This document shows positions 22,544 through 31,911 of a DNA stretch of 64,000 bases, in pieces. The position numbers were made by a program, and so were the translations under genes. The notes beneath the pieces were generated by a model. It searched no databases. It saw nothing but the letters and a program-made list of their open reading frames with translations, and was not told the DNA's origin. Every line of letters starts with the position of its first letter. The stretch's first letter is position 1. Source of the DNA: Corynebacterium provencense (GTDB lineage: Bacteria; Actinomycetota; Actinomycetes; Mycobacteriales; Mycobacteriaceae); NCBI GenBank assembly GCA_900049755.1, contig LT160593.1, positions 1,169,515-1,233,514 of the forward strand, read 5' to 3'.

Positions 22544-23083
22544 GTGAACGCACACGCCGACGACCGGTCCCGCCCCGCCCCGGTACCCGACCGGCCCGGG
22601 GACGATGACGCCGGCAGGGGCCGCAGGCTCGGCCTCGACATCGGGACGGTCCGCATCGGGGTGTCACTGTCCGACCCGGACGGTATCCTCGCCACCCCTC
22701 TGGAGACCGTCCAGGCTGACCGGAGTTCCGGAGCGTGGCCCGGTGAGGAGTTCGGTCGTGTCCTCGAACTCGTCGAGGAGAACTTCGTCGTCGAGGTGGT
22801 GGTCGGTCTGCCGGTGACCCTGCGTTCCCGCCGTACCGCCTCAACCCGACGTGCGGAGAACTATGCGGACCGTCTGCGGCGTCATCTCGATATCCCGGTG
22901 AGGCTCGTCGACGAGCGCATGTCGACGATGGCGGCGTCCAACGCGATGCACGCCTCCGGGGTGAACGAGAAGAAGGGCCGGTCCCGGATCGACCAGGCCG
23001 CCGCCGTCCACATTCTGCAGGGTTGGCTTGACGCCAGGAAGGCGTATCTGGCCCGTACAGAGGCCTCAGATAACGATCTGTGA
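22544..23083 (+). CDS. ruvX: YqgF/RuvX-family Holliday junction resolvase-like protein
   Basis: The 179-residue protein has the RNase H-fold YqgF pattern: LGLDIGTVRIGVSLSD at the N-terminal catalytic strand, VVVGLPVTL in the middle, and VRLVDERMSTMAA with a conserved acidic residue. In E. coli the homologue processes the 5' end of pre-16S rRNA; a role in recombination was also proposed. A Pro/Arg-rich leader of about 25 residues precedes the domain. The GTG start is preceded by GGAG. Confidence 0.9.
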   Translation: MNAHADDRSRPAPVPDRPGDDDAGRGRRLGLDIGTVRIGVSLSDPDGILATPLETVQADRSSGAWPGEEFGRVLELVEENFVVEVVVGLPVTLRSRRTASTRRAENYADRLRRHLDIPVRLVDERMSTMAASNAMHASGVNEKKGRSRIDQAAAVHILQGWLDARKAYLARTEASDNDL

Positions 23084-23104
23084 TCATTTCGTGCGAGAAT
23101 GATC
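23082..23104. repeat. inverted repeat after ruvX
   Basis: GATCATT (23082-23088) and AATGATC (23098-23104) form a perfect 7-bp inverted repeat with a 9-base loop, beginning inside the ruvX stop. It is AT-rich compared with its surroundings. It could be a weak terminator or an operator for mltG. Confidence 0.4.
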
Positions 23105-23169
23105 GCCGGAGAATGCAGCACCCCTTGTGAGCACCACCGTGCTCCGGAAAGGCGCGGAGACTTTCAGTA

Positions 23170-24354
23170 ATGCCACGAACAACTACAACTGAGCCGAAGT
23201 ACCGCCGGCGTCGCCAGTGGTCCTTCGCCCTGGCGACCGCCCTCGTGATACTCCTCGTCTTCGTCGTCGTCTACGTCTACTGGCAGCGCGAAGTTGTCGG
23301 GACCAGGGACTATGAGGGGGAAGGGAACGGGTCGGTGGTGCTCGTGCGTGTCGAGGAGGGGGACACGGTCTCCGGGCTCGTCCCGCGTCTGCTCGACGAG
23401 GACGTCGTCGGCTCCCGGTCGGCGATCATCAGCGCCGCCGAGGACGCCGAACGCACCGGAGAGGTCCGTGACCTGCAGGCCGGGTACTACGCGCTGCAGC
23501 AGAAGATGTCCGCGTCCTCCGCCCTCAAGGCACTCACCGACGACAACCGTCGCCTTGGCGTCATCGACGTACCCAACGGGCTCACCCTCGACGACACCGC
23601 CGTCGTCGGCGGGGAGGTGCGCACCGGGATCCTGTCGATGATTGCCGCGAACTCCTGCCGGGACGGCCTCACCGACGGCCTGGGCACCTGCGTCAGCGTC
23701 GACGAACTCCACCAGACCATCGCGGACACCGACCCGACGGAACTCGGCGTCCCCGACTGGGCGGTCGCCGACGTGAACTCCCGCGGGGCCGACGGTCGCC
23801 GCATCGAGGGCCTGATCTCCCCGGGCGTCCACCTGTTCGACCCGACGTCGGGTCCGCAGGAGATCCTCCGCGAGCTGGTCACCTCCTCGGCGCGCCAGTA
23901 CGAGGGCACCGGCCTGGTCCAGATGGCCTCCACCGTCGGTCTGAGCCCTTACCAGGTGCTCACCGCCGCATCGCTGGTGGAGCGGGAAGCCCCCGCAGGT
24001 GACTTCGACAAGGTCGCCCGGGTGATCCTCAACCGCCTCAACGAGAATCAGATGCTGCAGTTCGACTCCACCGTCAACTACGACCTTGACGCCCAGGAGG
24101 TCGCCACCACCGACGCCGACCGTGAACGGCTCACCCCGTGGAACACCTACGCCAGGGAAGGGCTGCCGGCGACCCCGATCGCCTCACCGGGTGTGGAGGC
24201 GCTGCAGGCCATGGAACACCCCGCCGACGGTGACTGGCTCTATTTCGTGACCGTCGACAAGAACGGCACGACGGTGTTCAACCGTGACTTCGCCGCCCAT
24301 GAGGCGGCCATCGCGGAGTCCCGTGCGAACGGGGTCCTCGACAGTGCCCGCTGA
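23170..24354 (+). CDS. mltG: endolytic murein transglycosylase
   Basis: MltG (YceG) cleaves nascent peptidoglycan strands at the membrane. The 394-residue protein has a short basic cytoplasmic N-terminus, one membrane anchor (about residues 17-38), a LysM-like segment (VRVEEGDTVSGLVPRL) and the YceG domain. The catalytic glutamate is expected in SLVEREAPAGDF, followed by VARVILNRL and LTPWNTYAREGLPATPI. Length is typical. It overlaps or abuts aroE, as in other corynebacteria by recalled synteny. Confidence 0.93.
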   Translation: MPRTTTTEPKYRRRRQWSFALATALVILLVFVVVYVYWQREVVGTRDYEGEGNGSVVLVRVEEGDTVSGLVPRLLDEDVVGSRSAIISAAEDAERTGEVRDLQAGYYALQQKMSASSALKALTDDNRRLGVIDVPNGLTLDDTAVVGGEVRTGILSMIAANSCRDGLTDGLGTCVSVDELHQTIADTDPTELGVPDWAVADVNSRGADGRRIEGLISPGVHLFDPTSGPQEILRELVTSSARQYEGTGLVQMASTVGLSPYQVLTAASLVEREAPAGDFDKVARVILNRLNENQMLQFDSTVNYDLDAQEVATTDADRERLTPWNTYAREGLPATPIASPGVEALQAMEHPADGDWLYFVTVDKNGTTVFNRDFAAHEAAIAESRANGVLDSAR

Positions 24355-24355
24355 T

Positions 24356-25321
24356 ATGCCCGCTGAGAAGCCCGCTGATGTGCCCGGCGGGACAGCCGGT
24401 CAGACGTTCACCGTCGATGAATTCCTCGGGCTGGCGCGGTCGCTCGACCCCGCACAGGTCCGCCTGTGCGCGGTCCTGGGACGACCCGTCGCGCATTCCC
24501 TGTCCCCGGTGATCCACCATCGGGCAGCCCGGGGCAACCCCCATTTCCGGTACGTGCGCGTCGAGGCCGGGGACACCGCTGAACTGCGGGAACTGACCTC
24601 CGCCGCCCCCGCGTGTGTCGGAGGCTACTCGGTCACGATGCCGGGTAAGCCGGTGGCACTTCAGATCGCGGACACAGCCACAGCCCGCGCCAGAGCAGTC
24701 GGCTCCGCCAACACCCTCACCCCGGTACGTGACGGCAGGGGACGGCCCACCGGGCGGTGGTCCGCGGAGAACACCGACGTCGACGGGGTGACGACCTGCC
24801 TCAACTCGGTGCTGGGGGACGCCGTGCCTGAGCGTGCCGTGGTCGTCGGAAACGGCGGGACCGCCCGCCCCGCCGTCGCTGCTCTCGTGGCCCGCGGGGT
24901 ACGGCACATCTGTGTCGCCGCCCGTTCGGAGCGGGCCCTGGGGCTGCGCAGCCTCGTCGAAGGCGGTACAGGGGATGAGGGGGAGTCCCGGACCGGTGCC
25001 ACCTTCTCCTGGGTCCGGCTGGATTCCCCGGAGCTTCCCGGGGTCTGTGAGGACGCCGGAGTCCTGGTCTCCACGGTGCCGGAGGCTGCAGCGGGGGAGC
25101 ATGCCGGTGACCTTGCGCTGGCCGGAGCCGTCGTCGACGTCATCTACGATCCGTACCCCACCCGCCTGATGTCCGCTGCGGGGTCGCTCGGCAGGCCTGT
25201 CGCCGACGGTCTGCTGATGCTGGCGGGTCAGGGGGCCGAACAGTTCCGGTTGTTCACCGGCTCCACCGCGTCTGTGTCGACGATGTATTCTGCACTCAGG
25301 GAACACCTCCGGCTGGACTGA
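24356..25321 (+). CDS. aroE: shikimate dehydrogenase
   Basis: AroE reduces 3-dehydroshikimate to shikimate with NADPH. The 321-residue product has the substrate-binding LGRPVAHSLSPVIHH, the lysine-containing VTMPGKPVAL (usual form NVTxPxK), AVGSANTL, and the dinucleotide loop VVGNGGTARPAVAAL (usual GxGGxxxA). I use the ATG at 24356, one base after the mltG stop; in-frame alternatives are a GTG at 24344 inside mltG and a GTG at 24398. The first 20 residues are low-complexity (Pro/Ala/Gly). Confidence 0.9.
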   Translation: MPAEKPADVPGGTAGQTFTVDEFLGLARSLDPAQVRLCAVLGRPVAHSLSPVIHHRAARGNPHFRYVRVEAGDTAELRELTSAAPACVGGYSVTMPGKPVALQIADTATARARAVGSANTLTPVRDGRGRPTGRWSAENTDVDGVTTCLNSVLGDAVPERAVVVGNGGTARPAVAALVARGVRHICVAARSERALGLRSLVEGGTGDEGESRTGATFSWVRLDSPELPGVCEDAGVLVSTVPEAAAGEHAGDLALAGAVVDVIYDPYPTRLMSAAGSLGRPVADGLLMLAGQGAEQFRLFTGSTASVSTMYSALREHLRLD

Positions 25322-25396
25322 CGGTCACCGGCAGACAGGGTCTGTCAGGGTCGTCAGGGCCGGAGGTGCGGCAGGTAGGGGGACCGGGGGTGCGCT

Positions 25397-25930
25397 GTGA
25401 GGATTGTCGTGGTGGTCGGGGTGGTTACGGTGGCACTCGGGTGGAGTGCATCCCTGATGCTCACGGATCTCCGGCAGCTCCGTCTGCCGGACCGGCTCAC
25501 CCTTCCCGCAGCAGCGGTGGTCTGGCTGGCACTGGGGTGCAGCGGTCACCACCGCGCTCTGGCGGGGGCGGTGGCGTGGTGGGCGCTGTGTGCGGTGCCG
25601 GGTCTGTTCTCGGCGAGGCTGAGGATCGGGGGAGGGGACGCCAAACTGGCACTGACGCTCGGCGCGGTCACCGCAGCGGCGGGCGGAGTTGTCGGCTGGT
25701 GGACGGCGGTGGCCGGGTCCTCCCTGCTGACCCTGGCGCTGGCTCCGGTATGTGCGGCCCGGGCGACGGAGAGGACCGGGAGGACAGGGACGGCCGGGAG
25801 GACAGGGACGGCCGGGAGGGCAGGGGATCCGGGGACCGACGGCAGCCCTGCCGGACCAGGGCGTCCAAGGGTTCCGCACGGCCCGGGAATGCTCGTGGCG
25901 TCCTGGCTCTCAGTACTTCTCACTGTGTGA
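25397..25930 (+). CDS. prepilin peptidase (A24 family)
   Basis: This 177-residue membrane protein looks like a minimal type IV leader peptidase. It has several hydrophobic helices and the GxGD-type motif in RIGGGDAKLALTLG; the first catalytic aspartate is probably the one in LTDLRQLRLPDRL. The N-terminal methylase zinc domain is absent, as in short A24 enzymes. A hydrophilic loop (about residues 126-155) is built from 18-bp DNA repeats and is atypical. No pilin genes lie nearby, so its substrates must be elsewhere. It is located between aroE and aroC. Confidence 0.82.
   Translation: MRIVVVVGVVTVALGWSASLMLTDLRQLRLPDRLTLPAAAVVWLALGCSGHHRALAGAVAWWALCAVPGLFSARLRIGGGDAKLALTLGAVTAAAGGVVGWWTAVAGSSLLTLALAPVCAARATERTGRTGTAGRTGTAGRAGDPGTDGSPAGPGRPRVPHGPGMLVASWLSVLLTV
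25774..25827 (+). repeat. three 18-bp tandem repeats inside prepilin peptidase gene
   Basis: Three imperfect 18-bp units (core GGCCGGGAGGACAGGGAC) at 25774-25791, 25792-25809 and 25810-25827 encode a repeating GRTGTA-like hexapeptide in a loop between membrane helices. Copy number could vary between strains. Confidence 0.75.
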
Positions 25931-26010
25931 CACAACCTGCCGGCCGAGGTTCCACCCCGTGAGGTGGGGTCATGTGACGCCTCCGCCCACGCCGTGCCAC
26001 AATGGCCCTT

Positions 26011-27255
26011 ATGCTTCGTTGGACGACTGCCGGGGAATCCCACGGCCAGGCCCTTGTCACCATCGTCGAGAACCTCCCGGCGGGGGTGCCCTTCACCCGC
26101 GCTGAGGTCTCCCGCCAGCTCGCCCGCCGCCGCCTCGGATACGGCCGTGGCGCACGCATGAAGTTCGAGGCAGACGAGGTCACTTTTCTCGGTGGCGTCC
26201 GTCACGGTCTCACCCTCGGTTCCCCTGTCGCGGTGATGATCGGCAACACCGAGTGGCCGAAGTGGACGACGATCATGTCCGCCGACCCGGTCGACCGCGA
26301 CGATCCTGAGGTCGCCAAGGAGATGAACTCCGGGAGGGGTGCCCGTCTCACCCGTCCACGTCCGGGTCACGCCGACCTGTCCGGGATGCTCAAGTACGGC
26401 CACACCGAGGCCCGTCCCGTTCTGGAGCGCTCCAGCGCCCGCGAGACAGCCGCCAGGGTCGCCGCCGGGACCGTCGCCCGGGCACTGCTGCGTGAGGTGA
26501 CCGGCGCCGAGGTCGTCAGCCACGTGATCTCGATCGGGGAATCGGCCCCCTATGACGGGCCGGTGCCGGGTCCCGGTGACCTGGATGCGGTGGACGCCTC
26601 CCCGGTGCGGGCCTTCACCGGGTTCACCGACGAGCACGAGAAGTCCATGGTCGCGCAGATCGATGCCGCGAAGAAGTCCGGGGACACCCTCGGGGGTGTC
26701 GTCGAGGTCGTCGTCACCGGACTTCCCGTGGGACTGGGGAGCCATGTCTCCTGGGACTCCCGTCTCGACGGACGGCTGGCACAGGCGCTCATGAGTATCC
26801 AGGCCATCAAGGGTGTGGAGATCGGAGACGGTTTCGCCGAGGCCCGCCGCCGCGGGTCAGCCGCCCACGACGAGATCCGTCCCGCCGCTCACGGGATCGT
26901 CCGGGACACCAACCGTGCCGGGGGGCTGGAGGGTGGCATGACCAACGGGGAACCCCTGCGGGTCCGTGCCGCAATGAAACCGATATCCACTGTGCCCCGT
27001 GCCCTCGCCACCGTCGACACGGACACCGGTGCCCCGGCCAGCGGCATCCACCAGAGATCTGACGTGTGTGCCGTCCCCGCCGCCGGGGTCGTCGCCGAGG
27101 CCATGGTCGCGCTCGTCCTGGCAGGGGCACTGCTCGACAAGTTCGGCGGGGATTCCCTGGAGGAGACGCGCCGCAACTGCACGGCCTATCTCGCCGACGT
27201 CGACGAACGCCTGAGGTGGGACAACCGGTCCGCCGACCCCGAGGAGGGCAGATAG
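26011..27255 (+). CDS. aroC: chorismate synthase
   Basis: AroC makes chorismate from EPSP using reduced FMN. The 414-residue product starts [14 protein letters not shown] and contains the family signatures [32 protein letters not shown] (approximately) and [18 protein letters not shown] use the ATG at 26011: CACAAT at 25995-26000 lies at leaderless spacing and the protein family begins at this residue. An ATG at 26002 would add three residues. The stop is one base from the next gene. Confidence 0.94.
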   Translation: MLRWTTAGESHGQALVTIVENLPAGVPFTRAEVSRQLARRRLGYGRGARMKFEADEVTFLGGVRHGLTLGSPVAVMIGNTEWPKWTTIMSADPVDRDDPEVAKEMNSGRGARLTRPRPGHADLSGMLKYGHTEARPVLERSSARETAARVAAGTVARALLREVTGAEVVSHVISIGESAPYDGPVPGPGDLDAVDASPVRAFTGFTDEHEKSMVAQIDAAKKSGDTLGGVVEVVVTGLPVGLGSHVSWDSRLDGRLAQALMSIQAIKGVEIGDGFAEARRRGSAAHDEIRPAAHGIVRDTNRAGGLEGGMTNGEPLRVRAAMKPISTVPRALATVDTDTGAPASGIHQRSDVCAVPAAGVVAEAMVALVLAGALLDKFGGDSLEETRRNCTAYLADVDERLRWDNRSADPEEGR

Positions 27256-27256
27256 C

Positions 27257-29023
27257 ATGACGACACGGCAGGAGGGGACGCCCCGGCCGAATCCCCGAGT
27301 GGTGCTGGTGGGACTTCCCGGGGCGGGGAAGTCCACCATCGGCCGCCGCCTGGCCCACGCCCTGCACTGCGGGGTCGTGGACACGGACGTACTCATCGAG
27401 GAGGCCCAGGGAGCCCCCTGCGGGGACGTTTTCTCCGCTCTCGGAGAGCCGGCGTTCCGCGAACTTGAGGAGACCCTGGTCCGGCAGGCCCTGGACACCG
27501 ACGGGATCGTGTCCCTGGGCGGAGGTGCGGTGATCTCGCCGAAGACCCGGGCCCTGCTCGACGACCATCTCGTCATCCATCTCCGGGTGTCCCCGGAGGA
27601 GGGTGTGAGACGGACATCGGTCGACGATTCCCGCCCCGTGCTCGCCGGGGCTGACCCCGTGGCACGCTACCGGCAGCTGCAGGAGGAACGTGACCCGTTC
27701 TACAACGAGGTCTCCGACCTCACCGTCTCCAGTGAGGGGAGGGATCCCCGGCAGACAGTCGCGGAGATACTCTATTTCCTCGAGGCGCTCGAGGAACCCG
27801 CCTCTCCGCACGGTCGCGGCAGTCGCGACGACAGGGACGACAGAGACGGCAGAGACGGCACAGCGGCCGCAGGGGAGAGCACGGTGACCGGACTGGGTGC
27901 GGCCACGGAAGCGGACCCGGACGCCGCGGGGACGGCATTCCACCGGATCCGGGTCGCCACCGGCTCCCCCTACGACGTGACAGTCGGCAGGGACCTCACG
28001 GGATGCGTCGCCCGGGCGGTTCCGGAGGCCGGGAGGGCGGTCATTCTCCACCAGCCGCCCCTGTCCGGTCTGGCGCAACGGGTGGCGGAGGGTTTCCGTT
28101 CCCGCGGCGTGGAGGTGACCCTCCACGAGACCCCTGACGCCGAGGACGCCAAGACCGTCGCCGGCGCGGCCGAATGCTGGGACGTGTGCGCGTCCGCAGG
28201 ACTGACCCGCCAGGACGTGGTCGTGGGTGTCGGCGGCGGTGCCACCACCGACCTCGCCGGTTTCATCGCCGCGACCTGGATGCGCGGCATCCGGGTCGTC
28301 CACTACCCGACTACCCTGCTGGCGATGGTCGACGCGGCGGTCGGAGGAAAGACCGGGATCAACACTGCGGCAGGAAAGAACCTGGTCGGTGCCTTCCATG
28401 AACCCCGTGCAGTCTTCGTCGACCTGGATGTCCTGGACTCTCTTCCCGCCGCGGAGATCTCGGCCGGTTCCGCCGAGATCATCAAGGCAGGTTTCATCCG
28501 TGACCCCGGCATCCTCGACATCTACGAGGCTGACCCGGAGGCTGCTCTCGACCCGCGCGGCGCCCTTCCCGAGCTGATCCGCCGGGCGGTGACCGTGAAA
28601 GCGGACGTGGTGGGCAAGGACCTGCGGGAGTCCTCCCTGCGTGAGATCCTCAACTACGGCCACACCTACGGGCATGCGGTTGAACAGCACGAGCACTACC
28701 GGTGGCGGCACGGCCGTGCCGTGGCGGTGGGCATGGTCTTCGAGGCGGAGCTCGCACATGCTGTCGGACTGCTCGGATCGGACGCTGTCGCCCGGCACCG
28801 CCGTATCCTCACTTCTGCAGGTCTGCCGACCTCCTACGACGGGGCGTCCCTCGGAGAACTTCTCGAGGTGATGGGCCGTGACAAGAAGAACCGGGACGGT
28901 CACCTGCGCATCGTCGTGCTCTCCGACCGTGAGGGCCTTCCCTACACCCCGGTGCGTCTGGAGTCGCCGGAAATGTCTGCACTGCGCGCCGCCTACGACG
29001 CGACCACGAAGGAGCACAGGTGA
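27257..29023 (+). CDS. fused shikimate kinase / 3-dehydroquinate synthase
   Basis: One uninterrupted 588-residue frame joins two shikimate-pathway enzymes. Residues 12-180 are shikimate kinase (AroK): Walker [10 protein letters not shown] at 19-27, [15 protein letters not shown] and the RPVL lid. Residues 181-228 are a hydrophilic linker with a DDR/DGR tandem repeat. Residues about 229-588 are 3-dehydroquinate synthase (AroB): [29 protein letters not shown] and the zinc ligands in [11 protein letters not shown]. In C. glutamicum the two are separate neighbouring genes. No adapter-like sequence is present at the joint, so the fusion looks genuine. Confidence 0.92.
   Translation: MTTRQEGTPRPNPRVVLVGLPGAGKSTIGRRLAHALHCGVVDTDVLIEEAQGAPCGDVFSALGEPAFRELEETLVRQALDTDGIVSLGGGAVISPKTRALLDDHLVIHLRVSPEEGVRRTSVDDSRPVLAGADPVARYRQLQEERDPFYNEVSDLTVSSEGRDPRQTVAEILYFLEALEEPASPHGRGSRDDRDDRDGRDGTAAAGESTVTGLGAATEADPDAAGTAFHRIRVATGSPYDVTVGRDLTGCVARAVPEAGRAVILHQPPLSGLAQRVAEGFRSRGVEVTLHETPDAEDAKTVAGAAECWDVCASAGLTRQDVVVGVGGGATTDLAGFIAATWMRGIRVVHYPTTLLAMVDAAVGGKTGINTAAGKNLVGAFHEPRAVFVDLDVLDSLPAAEISAGSAEIIKAGFIRDPGILDIYEADPEAALDPRGALPELIRRAVTVKADVVGKDLRESSLREILNYGHTYGHAVEQHEHYRWRHGRAVAVGMVFEAELAHAVGLLGSDAVARHRRILTSAGLPTSYDGASLGELLEVMGRDKKNRDGHLRIVVLSDREGLPYTPVRLESPEMSALRAAYDATTKEHR
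27827..27862 (+). repeat. 9-bp tandem repeats in aroK-aroB linker
   Basis: Four 9-bp units (GACGACAGG, GACGACAGA, GACGGCAGA, GACGGCACA) encode [12 protein letters not shown], residues 191-202, in the linker between the two enzyme domains. Repeat growth may have helped make the in-frame linker. Confidence 0.8.
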
Positions 29024-29451
29024 GCATTCTCGTCGTCAACGGGCCCAACCTCGACCGTCTCGGCCGACGTCAGCCGGACATCTACGGGTCGACGACCCTG
29101 CAGGACATCGAGGACGGACTGGCGGCCAGGGCCGGGGAACTCGGTGTGGAGGTGGAGTTCTTCCGGTCGAACAGCGAGGGTGAGATCATCGACCGGATCC
29201 ACCGGGCCGCCGACGACGGCGATGCCGTAATCATCAACGCAGGAGGCTTGACCCACACTTCTGTGGCCCTGAAGGACGCCCTGGCCGAGATCACCGACGG
29301 GGCCGGCTACGTCGAGGTCCACATCTCCAATATCCATGCCCGGGAAGAGTTCCGGCACCACAGCTACCTGTCCGCGGGGGCAGCCGGAGTCATCGTCGGC
29401 CTCGGCGCCTACGGGTACACGGCGGCACTGGAGTTCCTCGCCCGGAGGTGA
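29020..29451 (+). CDS. aroQ: type II 3-dehydroquinate dehydratase
   Basis: AroQ is the small dodecameric dehydratase converting 3-dehydroquinate to 3-dehydroshikimate. The 143-residue protein has the N-terminal [17 protein letters not shown] with the active-site tyrosine, [28 protein letters not shown] and [18 protein letters not shown]. Its GTG overlaps the stop of the aroK-aroB fusion (GTGA), so the two are translationally coupled. Confidence 0.95.
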   Translation: MSILVVNGPNLDRLGRRQPDIYGSTTLQDIEDGLAARAGELGVEVEFFRSNSEGEIIDRIHRAADDGDAVIINAGGLTHTSVALKDALAEITDGAGYVEVHISNIHAREEFRHHSYLSAGAAGVIVGLGAYGYTAALEFLARR

Positions 29452-29509
29452 TGACGGACAGGGTGCCCGGAACCCGGAAGTGACCCGGGCGGGCACCGGG
29501 ACCACGGCG

Positions 29510-29515
29510 TAGGCT
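29510..29515 (+). promoter_or_regulatory. -10 element of the Xaa-Pro peptidase gene
   Basis: TAGGCT lies eight bases before the ATG at 29524, compatible with a leaderless message and separating this gene from the aro operon. Confidence 0.5.
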
Positions 29516-29523
29516 CAGAGGAC

Positions 29524-30597
29524 ATGAGCGCAACAGTCGACTACTCCTCCCGCCGGGCTGCCGTGGCCCGCACGATCTCCACCTCCGGCCACCGGAACCT
29601 GCTGGTCAGTGACCTGAAGAATGTCCGCTACCTCACAGGCTTCACCGGCTCCAACGCCGCCCTCCTCCTCGGGGCCGACGGGTCCGCCACTGTCGTCACC
29701 GACGGTCGTTACGACACACAGATCCGTCAGCAGACGGCGTCCTCCCCGGACCTGGACATCCTGATCTCCCGGGACCTGTTCGGCGAGCTCGACCGTGTCG
29801 CCGGGGACGCCGGGTACGCGGTCGAACCCGGACTGCCGGTGGGCACCGCCCGCGCTCTCGGCGATCCTGCGGTCCTCGAGGGCGCAGTGGAGAAGGCCCG
29901 GCTGGTCAAGGACACATCGGAGCTCGCCGCACTGCGGGAGGCGGGACGCCTGGCGGACACCGTGTTCACCGAGTTCATCGCAGCGGGCGGCATCCGCGGG
30001 GGAATCACCGAGATCGAGGCGGCGGCCGACCTGGAGCACCGCCTCCGTGCCGCCGGGGCGGACGGACTGAGCTTCGACACGATCCTGGCCTCAGGCACCA
30101 ACGCCGCCAAGCCTCATGCCGGGGTCTCCCGCGACGTCATCGTGCCCGGCCTGGTCACCGTCGACTTCGGGGTGTGGCTCGACGGGTACGCCTCCGACCA
30201 GACACGCACCGTCTGCGTCGGGGAACCCGACGAGTTCTCACGCGAACTCTACGGGCTCGTCCACCGGTCCTTCCTCGCCGGTGTTGACGCCGTCAGGCCG
30301 GGAGCCGGACTCTTCGCCGTCGACAAGGTCTGCCGTGACATCATCACCGAAGCGGGCTACGGGGAGTACTTCGTGCACTCCACCGGCCACGGGGTGGGCC
30401 TGGACGTCCACGAGGCACCTTATGCGGCGTCGCGTACGGACGAGTCGGAGACGCTGGTGGCGGGGGAGACGTTGACGATCGAACCGGGGGTGTATCTGCC
30501 CGGCCGGACCGGCGTGAGGATCGAGAACACCTACATCGTCACGGAGGACGGGGCGGAGACGGTGAACCCCTCGACGACCGAGCTGCAGGTCGTGTAG
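29524..30597 (+). CDS. Xaa-Pro aminopeptidase/dipeptidase, M24 family
   Basis: The 357-residue protein has an N-terminal creatinase-like domain ([17 protein letters not shown]) and an M24 pita-bread catalytic domain. The five metal ligands can be placed: the two Asp in [17 protein letters not shown], His in [15 protein letters not shown], and Glu in LTIEPGVYL and RIENTYIV. It would cleave peptides containing proline at the second position. In corynebacteria the orthologue next to efp is usually called pepQ; aminopeptidase and dipeptidase activity cannot be separated here. Confidence 0.9.
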   Translation: MSATVDYSSRRAAVARTISTSGHRNLLVSDLKNVRYLTGFTGSNAALLLGADGSATVVTDGRYDTQIRQQTASSPDLDILISRDLFGELDRVAGDAGYAVEPGLPVGTARALGDPAVLEGAVEKARLVKDTSELAALREAGRLADTVFTEFIAAGGIRGGITEIEAAADLEHRLRAAGADGLSFDTILASGTNAAKPHAGVSRDVIVPGLVTVDFGVWLDGYASDQTRTVCVGEPDEFSRELYGLVHRSFLAGVDAVRPGAGLFAVDKVCRDIITEAGYGEYFVHSTGHGVGLDVHEAPYAASRTDESETLVAGETLTIEPGVYLPGRTGVRIENTYIVTEDGAETVNPSTTELQVV

Positions 30598-30629
30598 GAC
30601 CACGACCGAGCTGCAGGTCGTGCAGGACC
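30574..30629. repeat. 28-bp tandem duplication over the peptidase stop
   Basis: Two adjacent 28-bp units (30574-30601 and 30602-30629) differ at one base: the TAG stop of the peptidase gene in the first copy is CAG in the second. Each unit contains a small hairpin (ACGACC, eight-base loop, GGTCGT). This may be a duplicated terminator-like element before efp. Confidence 0.8.
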
Positions 30630-30635
30630 ACCTGC

Positions 30636-30641
30636 TAGACT
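30636..30641 (+). promoter_or_regulatory. -10 element of efp
   Basis: TAGACT precedes the efp GTG by about 45 bp, giving a leader of some 37 nt that contains CTAGGGAG as ribosome binding site. Confidence 0.5.
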
Positions 30642-30685
30642 GTCGGGTCGATTACCTGTCCGACTTTCCTCTAGGGAGTACACAC

Positions 30686-31249
30686 GTGGCAACCACCGCG
30701 GATTTCAAGAACGGTCTCGTGCTGAAGATCGACAACAAGCTGCAGCAGATCACCGAGTTCCAGCACGTCAAGCCCGGTAAGGGCCCGGCGTTCGTCCGCA
30801 CCAAGCTCAAGGATGTCGTCACCGGCAAGGTCGTCGACAAGACCTTCAACGCCGGGGTCAAGGTGGAGACCGCCACGGTGGACCGTCGTGACATGGACTA
30901 CCTCTACAACGACGGTGAGAACTACGTCGTCATGGACACGAAGACCTTCGAGCAGTACGAGGTCCCCCAGGAGAAGTTCGGTGACGCCGGTCGTTTCCTC
31001 AAGGACGGCATGAAGGTGCAGCTGTCCTTCCACGACGGTGAGATCCTCTTCGGCGAACTGCCCGTCTCCGTCGACCTGGTCGTCGAGCACACCGATCCGG
31101 GCCTGCAGGGCGACCGCTCCACCGGCGGCACCAAGCCCGCCACCCTGGAGACCGGTGCGGAGGTCCAGGTGCCGCTGTTCATCGAGACCGGTAACGTGCT
31201 GAAGATCGACACGCGCGACGGGTCCTACCTCTCCCGCGTCGCGCAGTAG
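30686..31249 (+). CDS. efp: translation elongation factor P
   Basis: EF-P rescues ribosomes stalled at polyproline. The 187-residue protein has the usual three beta-barrel domains: KOW-like N-terminal domain with the tip loop [11 protein letters not shown] (Lys32, the position modified in some bacteria), the middle OB domain ([14 protein letters not shown]), and a C-terminal OB domain ending GSYLSRVAQ. The GTG at 30686 is preceded by GGGAG and gives the exact family length. The PGKGP loop is the type seen in actinobacteria; modification is not evident. Confidence 0.96.
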   Translation: MATTADFKNGLVLKIDNKLQQITEFQHVKPGKGPAFVRTKLKDVVTGKVVDKTFNAGVKVETATVDRRDMDYLYNDGENYVVMDTKTFEQYEVPQEKFGDAGRFLKDGMKVQLSFHDGEILFGELPVSVDLVVEHTDPGLQGDRSTGGTKPATLETGAEVQVPLFIETGNVLKIDTRDGSYLSRVAQ

Positions 31250-31267
31250 AGTCACTGATCCCCGCAG

Positions 31268-31825
31268 ATGACTCAGGAGAAGAAACACCACCGCCACGGG
31301 TCCCGGTTCCGGGCGCGCCGGCGAGCCGTCGACATGCTCTACGAGGCCGAGTTCCGGGACATCGACCCGGTGGAGATCGTCGAGGACCGTCGCGAACTGT
31401 CCAAGGATGAAGCGAACCAGGTCGCACCGGTCAACCCGTACACCGCGGTGATCGTCACCGGCGTCGCCGAGCACCTCGACGGGGTTGACGCGGAAATCGC
31501 CGCGCACCTGTCGAGTGAATGGACCCTCGAGCGACTTCCCGCCGTCGACCGTGCGGTGCTGCGTGTCGGTGCGTGGGAACTGCTCTACAACAGTGACGAG
31601 GTCCCCGGGAAAGTCGCCGTCGACGAGGGTATCGGGCTGGCGAAGGAGTACGGGCACCCCAAAGCACCCGGCTACGTCCACGCGGTGCTGGACGGGATAG
31701 CCCGGTCCCACCGTCTGGCCCGTGAGACGACCCCCGGTGAACCCGTTCCGGACGAAGCCGTCGACAGTGACCCGGACGGTGCCGGTGAGGTCCCCGGCAC
31801 CGACGGCACTCACCGGGCCCCGTGA
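31268..31825 (+). CDS. nusB: transcription antitermination factor NusB
   Basis: NusB works with NusE (S10) in rRNA antitermination. The 185-residue protein has the basic N-terminal RARRRAVDMLYEAEF, an all-helical body, and AVDRAVLRVGAWELLY and the VDEGIGLAKEYGH region typical of the family. An acidic, low-complexity tail of about 40 residues is extra compared with E. coli NusB (139 residues). It follows efp by 18 bp. Confidence 0.94.
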   Translation: MTQEKKHHRHGSRFRARRRAVDMLYEAEFRDIDPVEIVEDRRELSKDEANQVAPVNPYTAVIVTGVAEHLDGVDAEIAAHLSSEWTLERLPAVDRAVLRVGAWELLYNSDEVPGKVAVDEGIGLAKEYGHPKAPGYVHAVLDGIARSHRLARETTPGEPVPDEAVDSDPDGAGEVPGTDGTHRAP

Positions 31826-31867
31826 TACACTGACCGACGGCAAGGGACCGGCTGTCCGCCGGCCCGA

Positions 31868-31906
31868 CCACCTTTAACGATCCGTCCAGTGAGGCGGGGA
31901 AGGAGG
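31868..31906 (+). promoter_or_regulatory. PyrR-binding RNA hairpin over the pyrR ribosome binding site
   Basis: The leader contains TCCAGTGAGGC at 31885-31895, which matches the PyrR binding-loop consensus known from Bacillus (UCCNGNGAGGY). Flanking CCACCTT (31868-31874) can pair, with one mismatch, with AAGGAGG (31900-31906), the Shine-Dalgarno sequence of pyrR. PyrR bound with UMP or UTP would therefore stabilise a hairpin that hides the ribosome binding site, the translational mode reported for mycobacteria. A -10 candidate (TACACT) is at about 31826-31831. The binding-loop match is seen directly; the mechanism is inferred. Confidence 0.75.
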
Positions 31907-31911
31907 TCACG

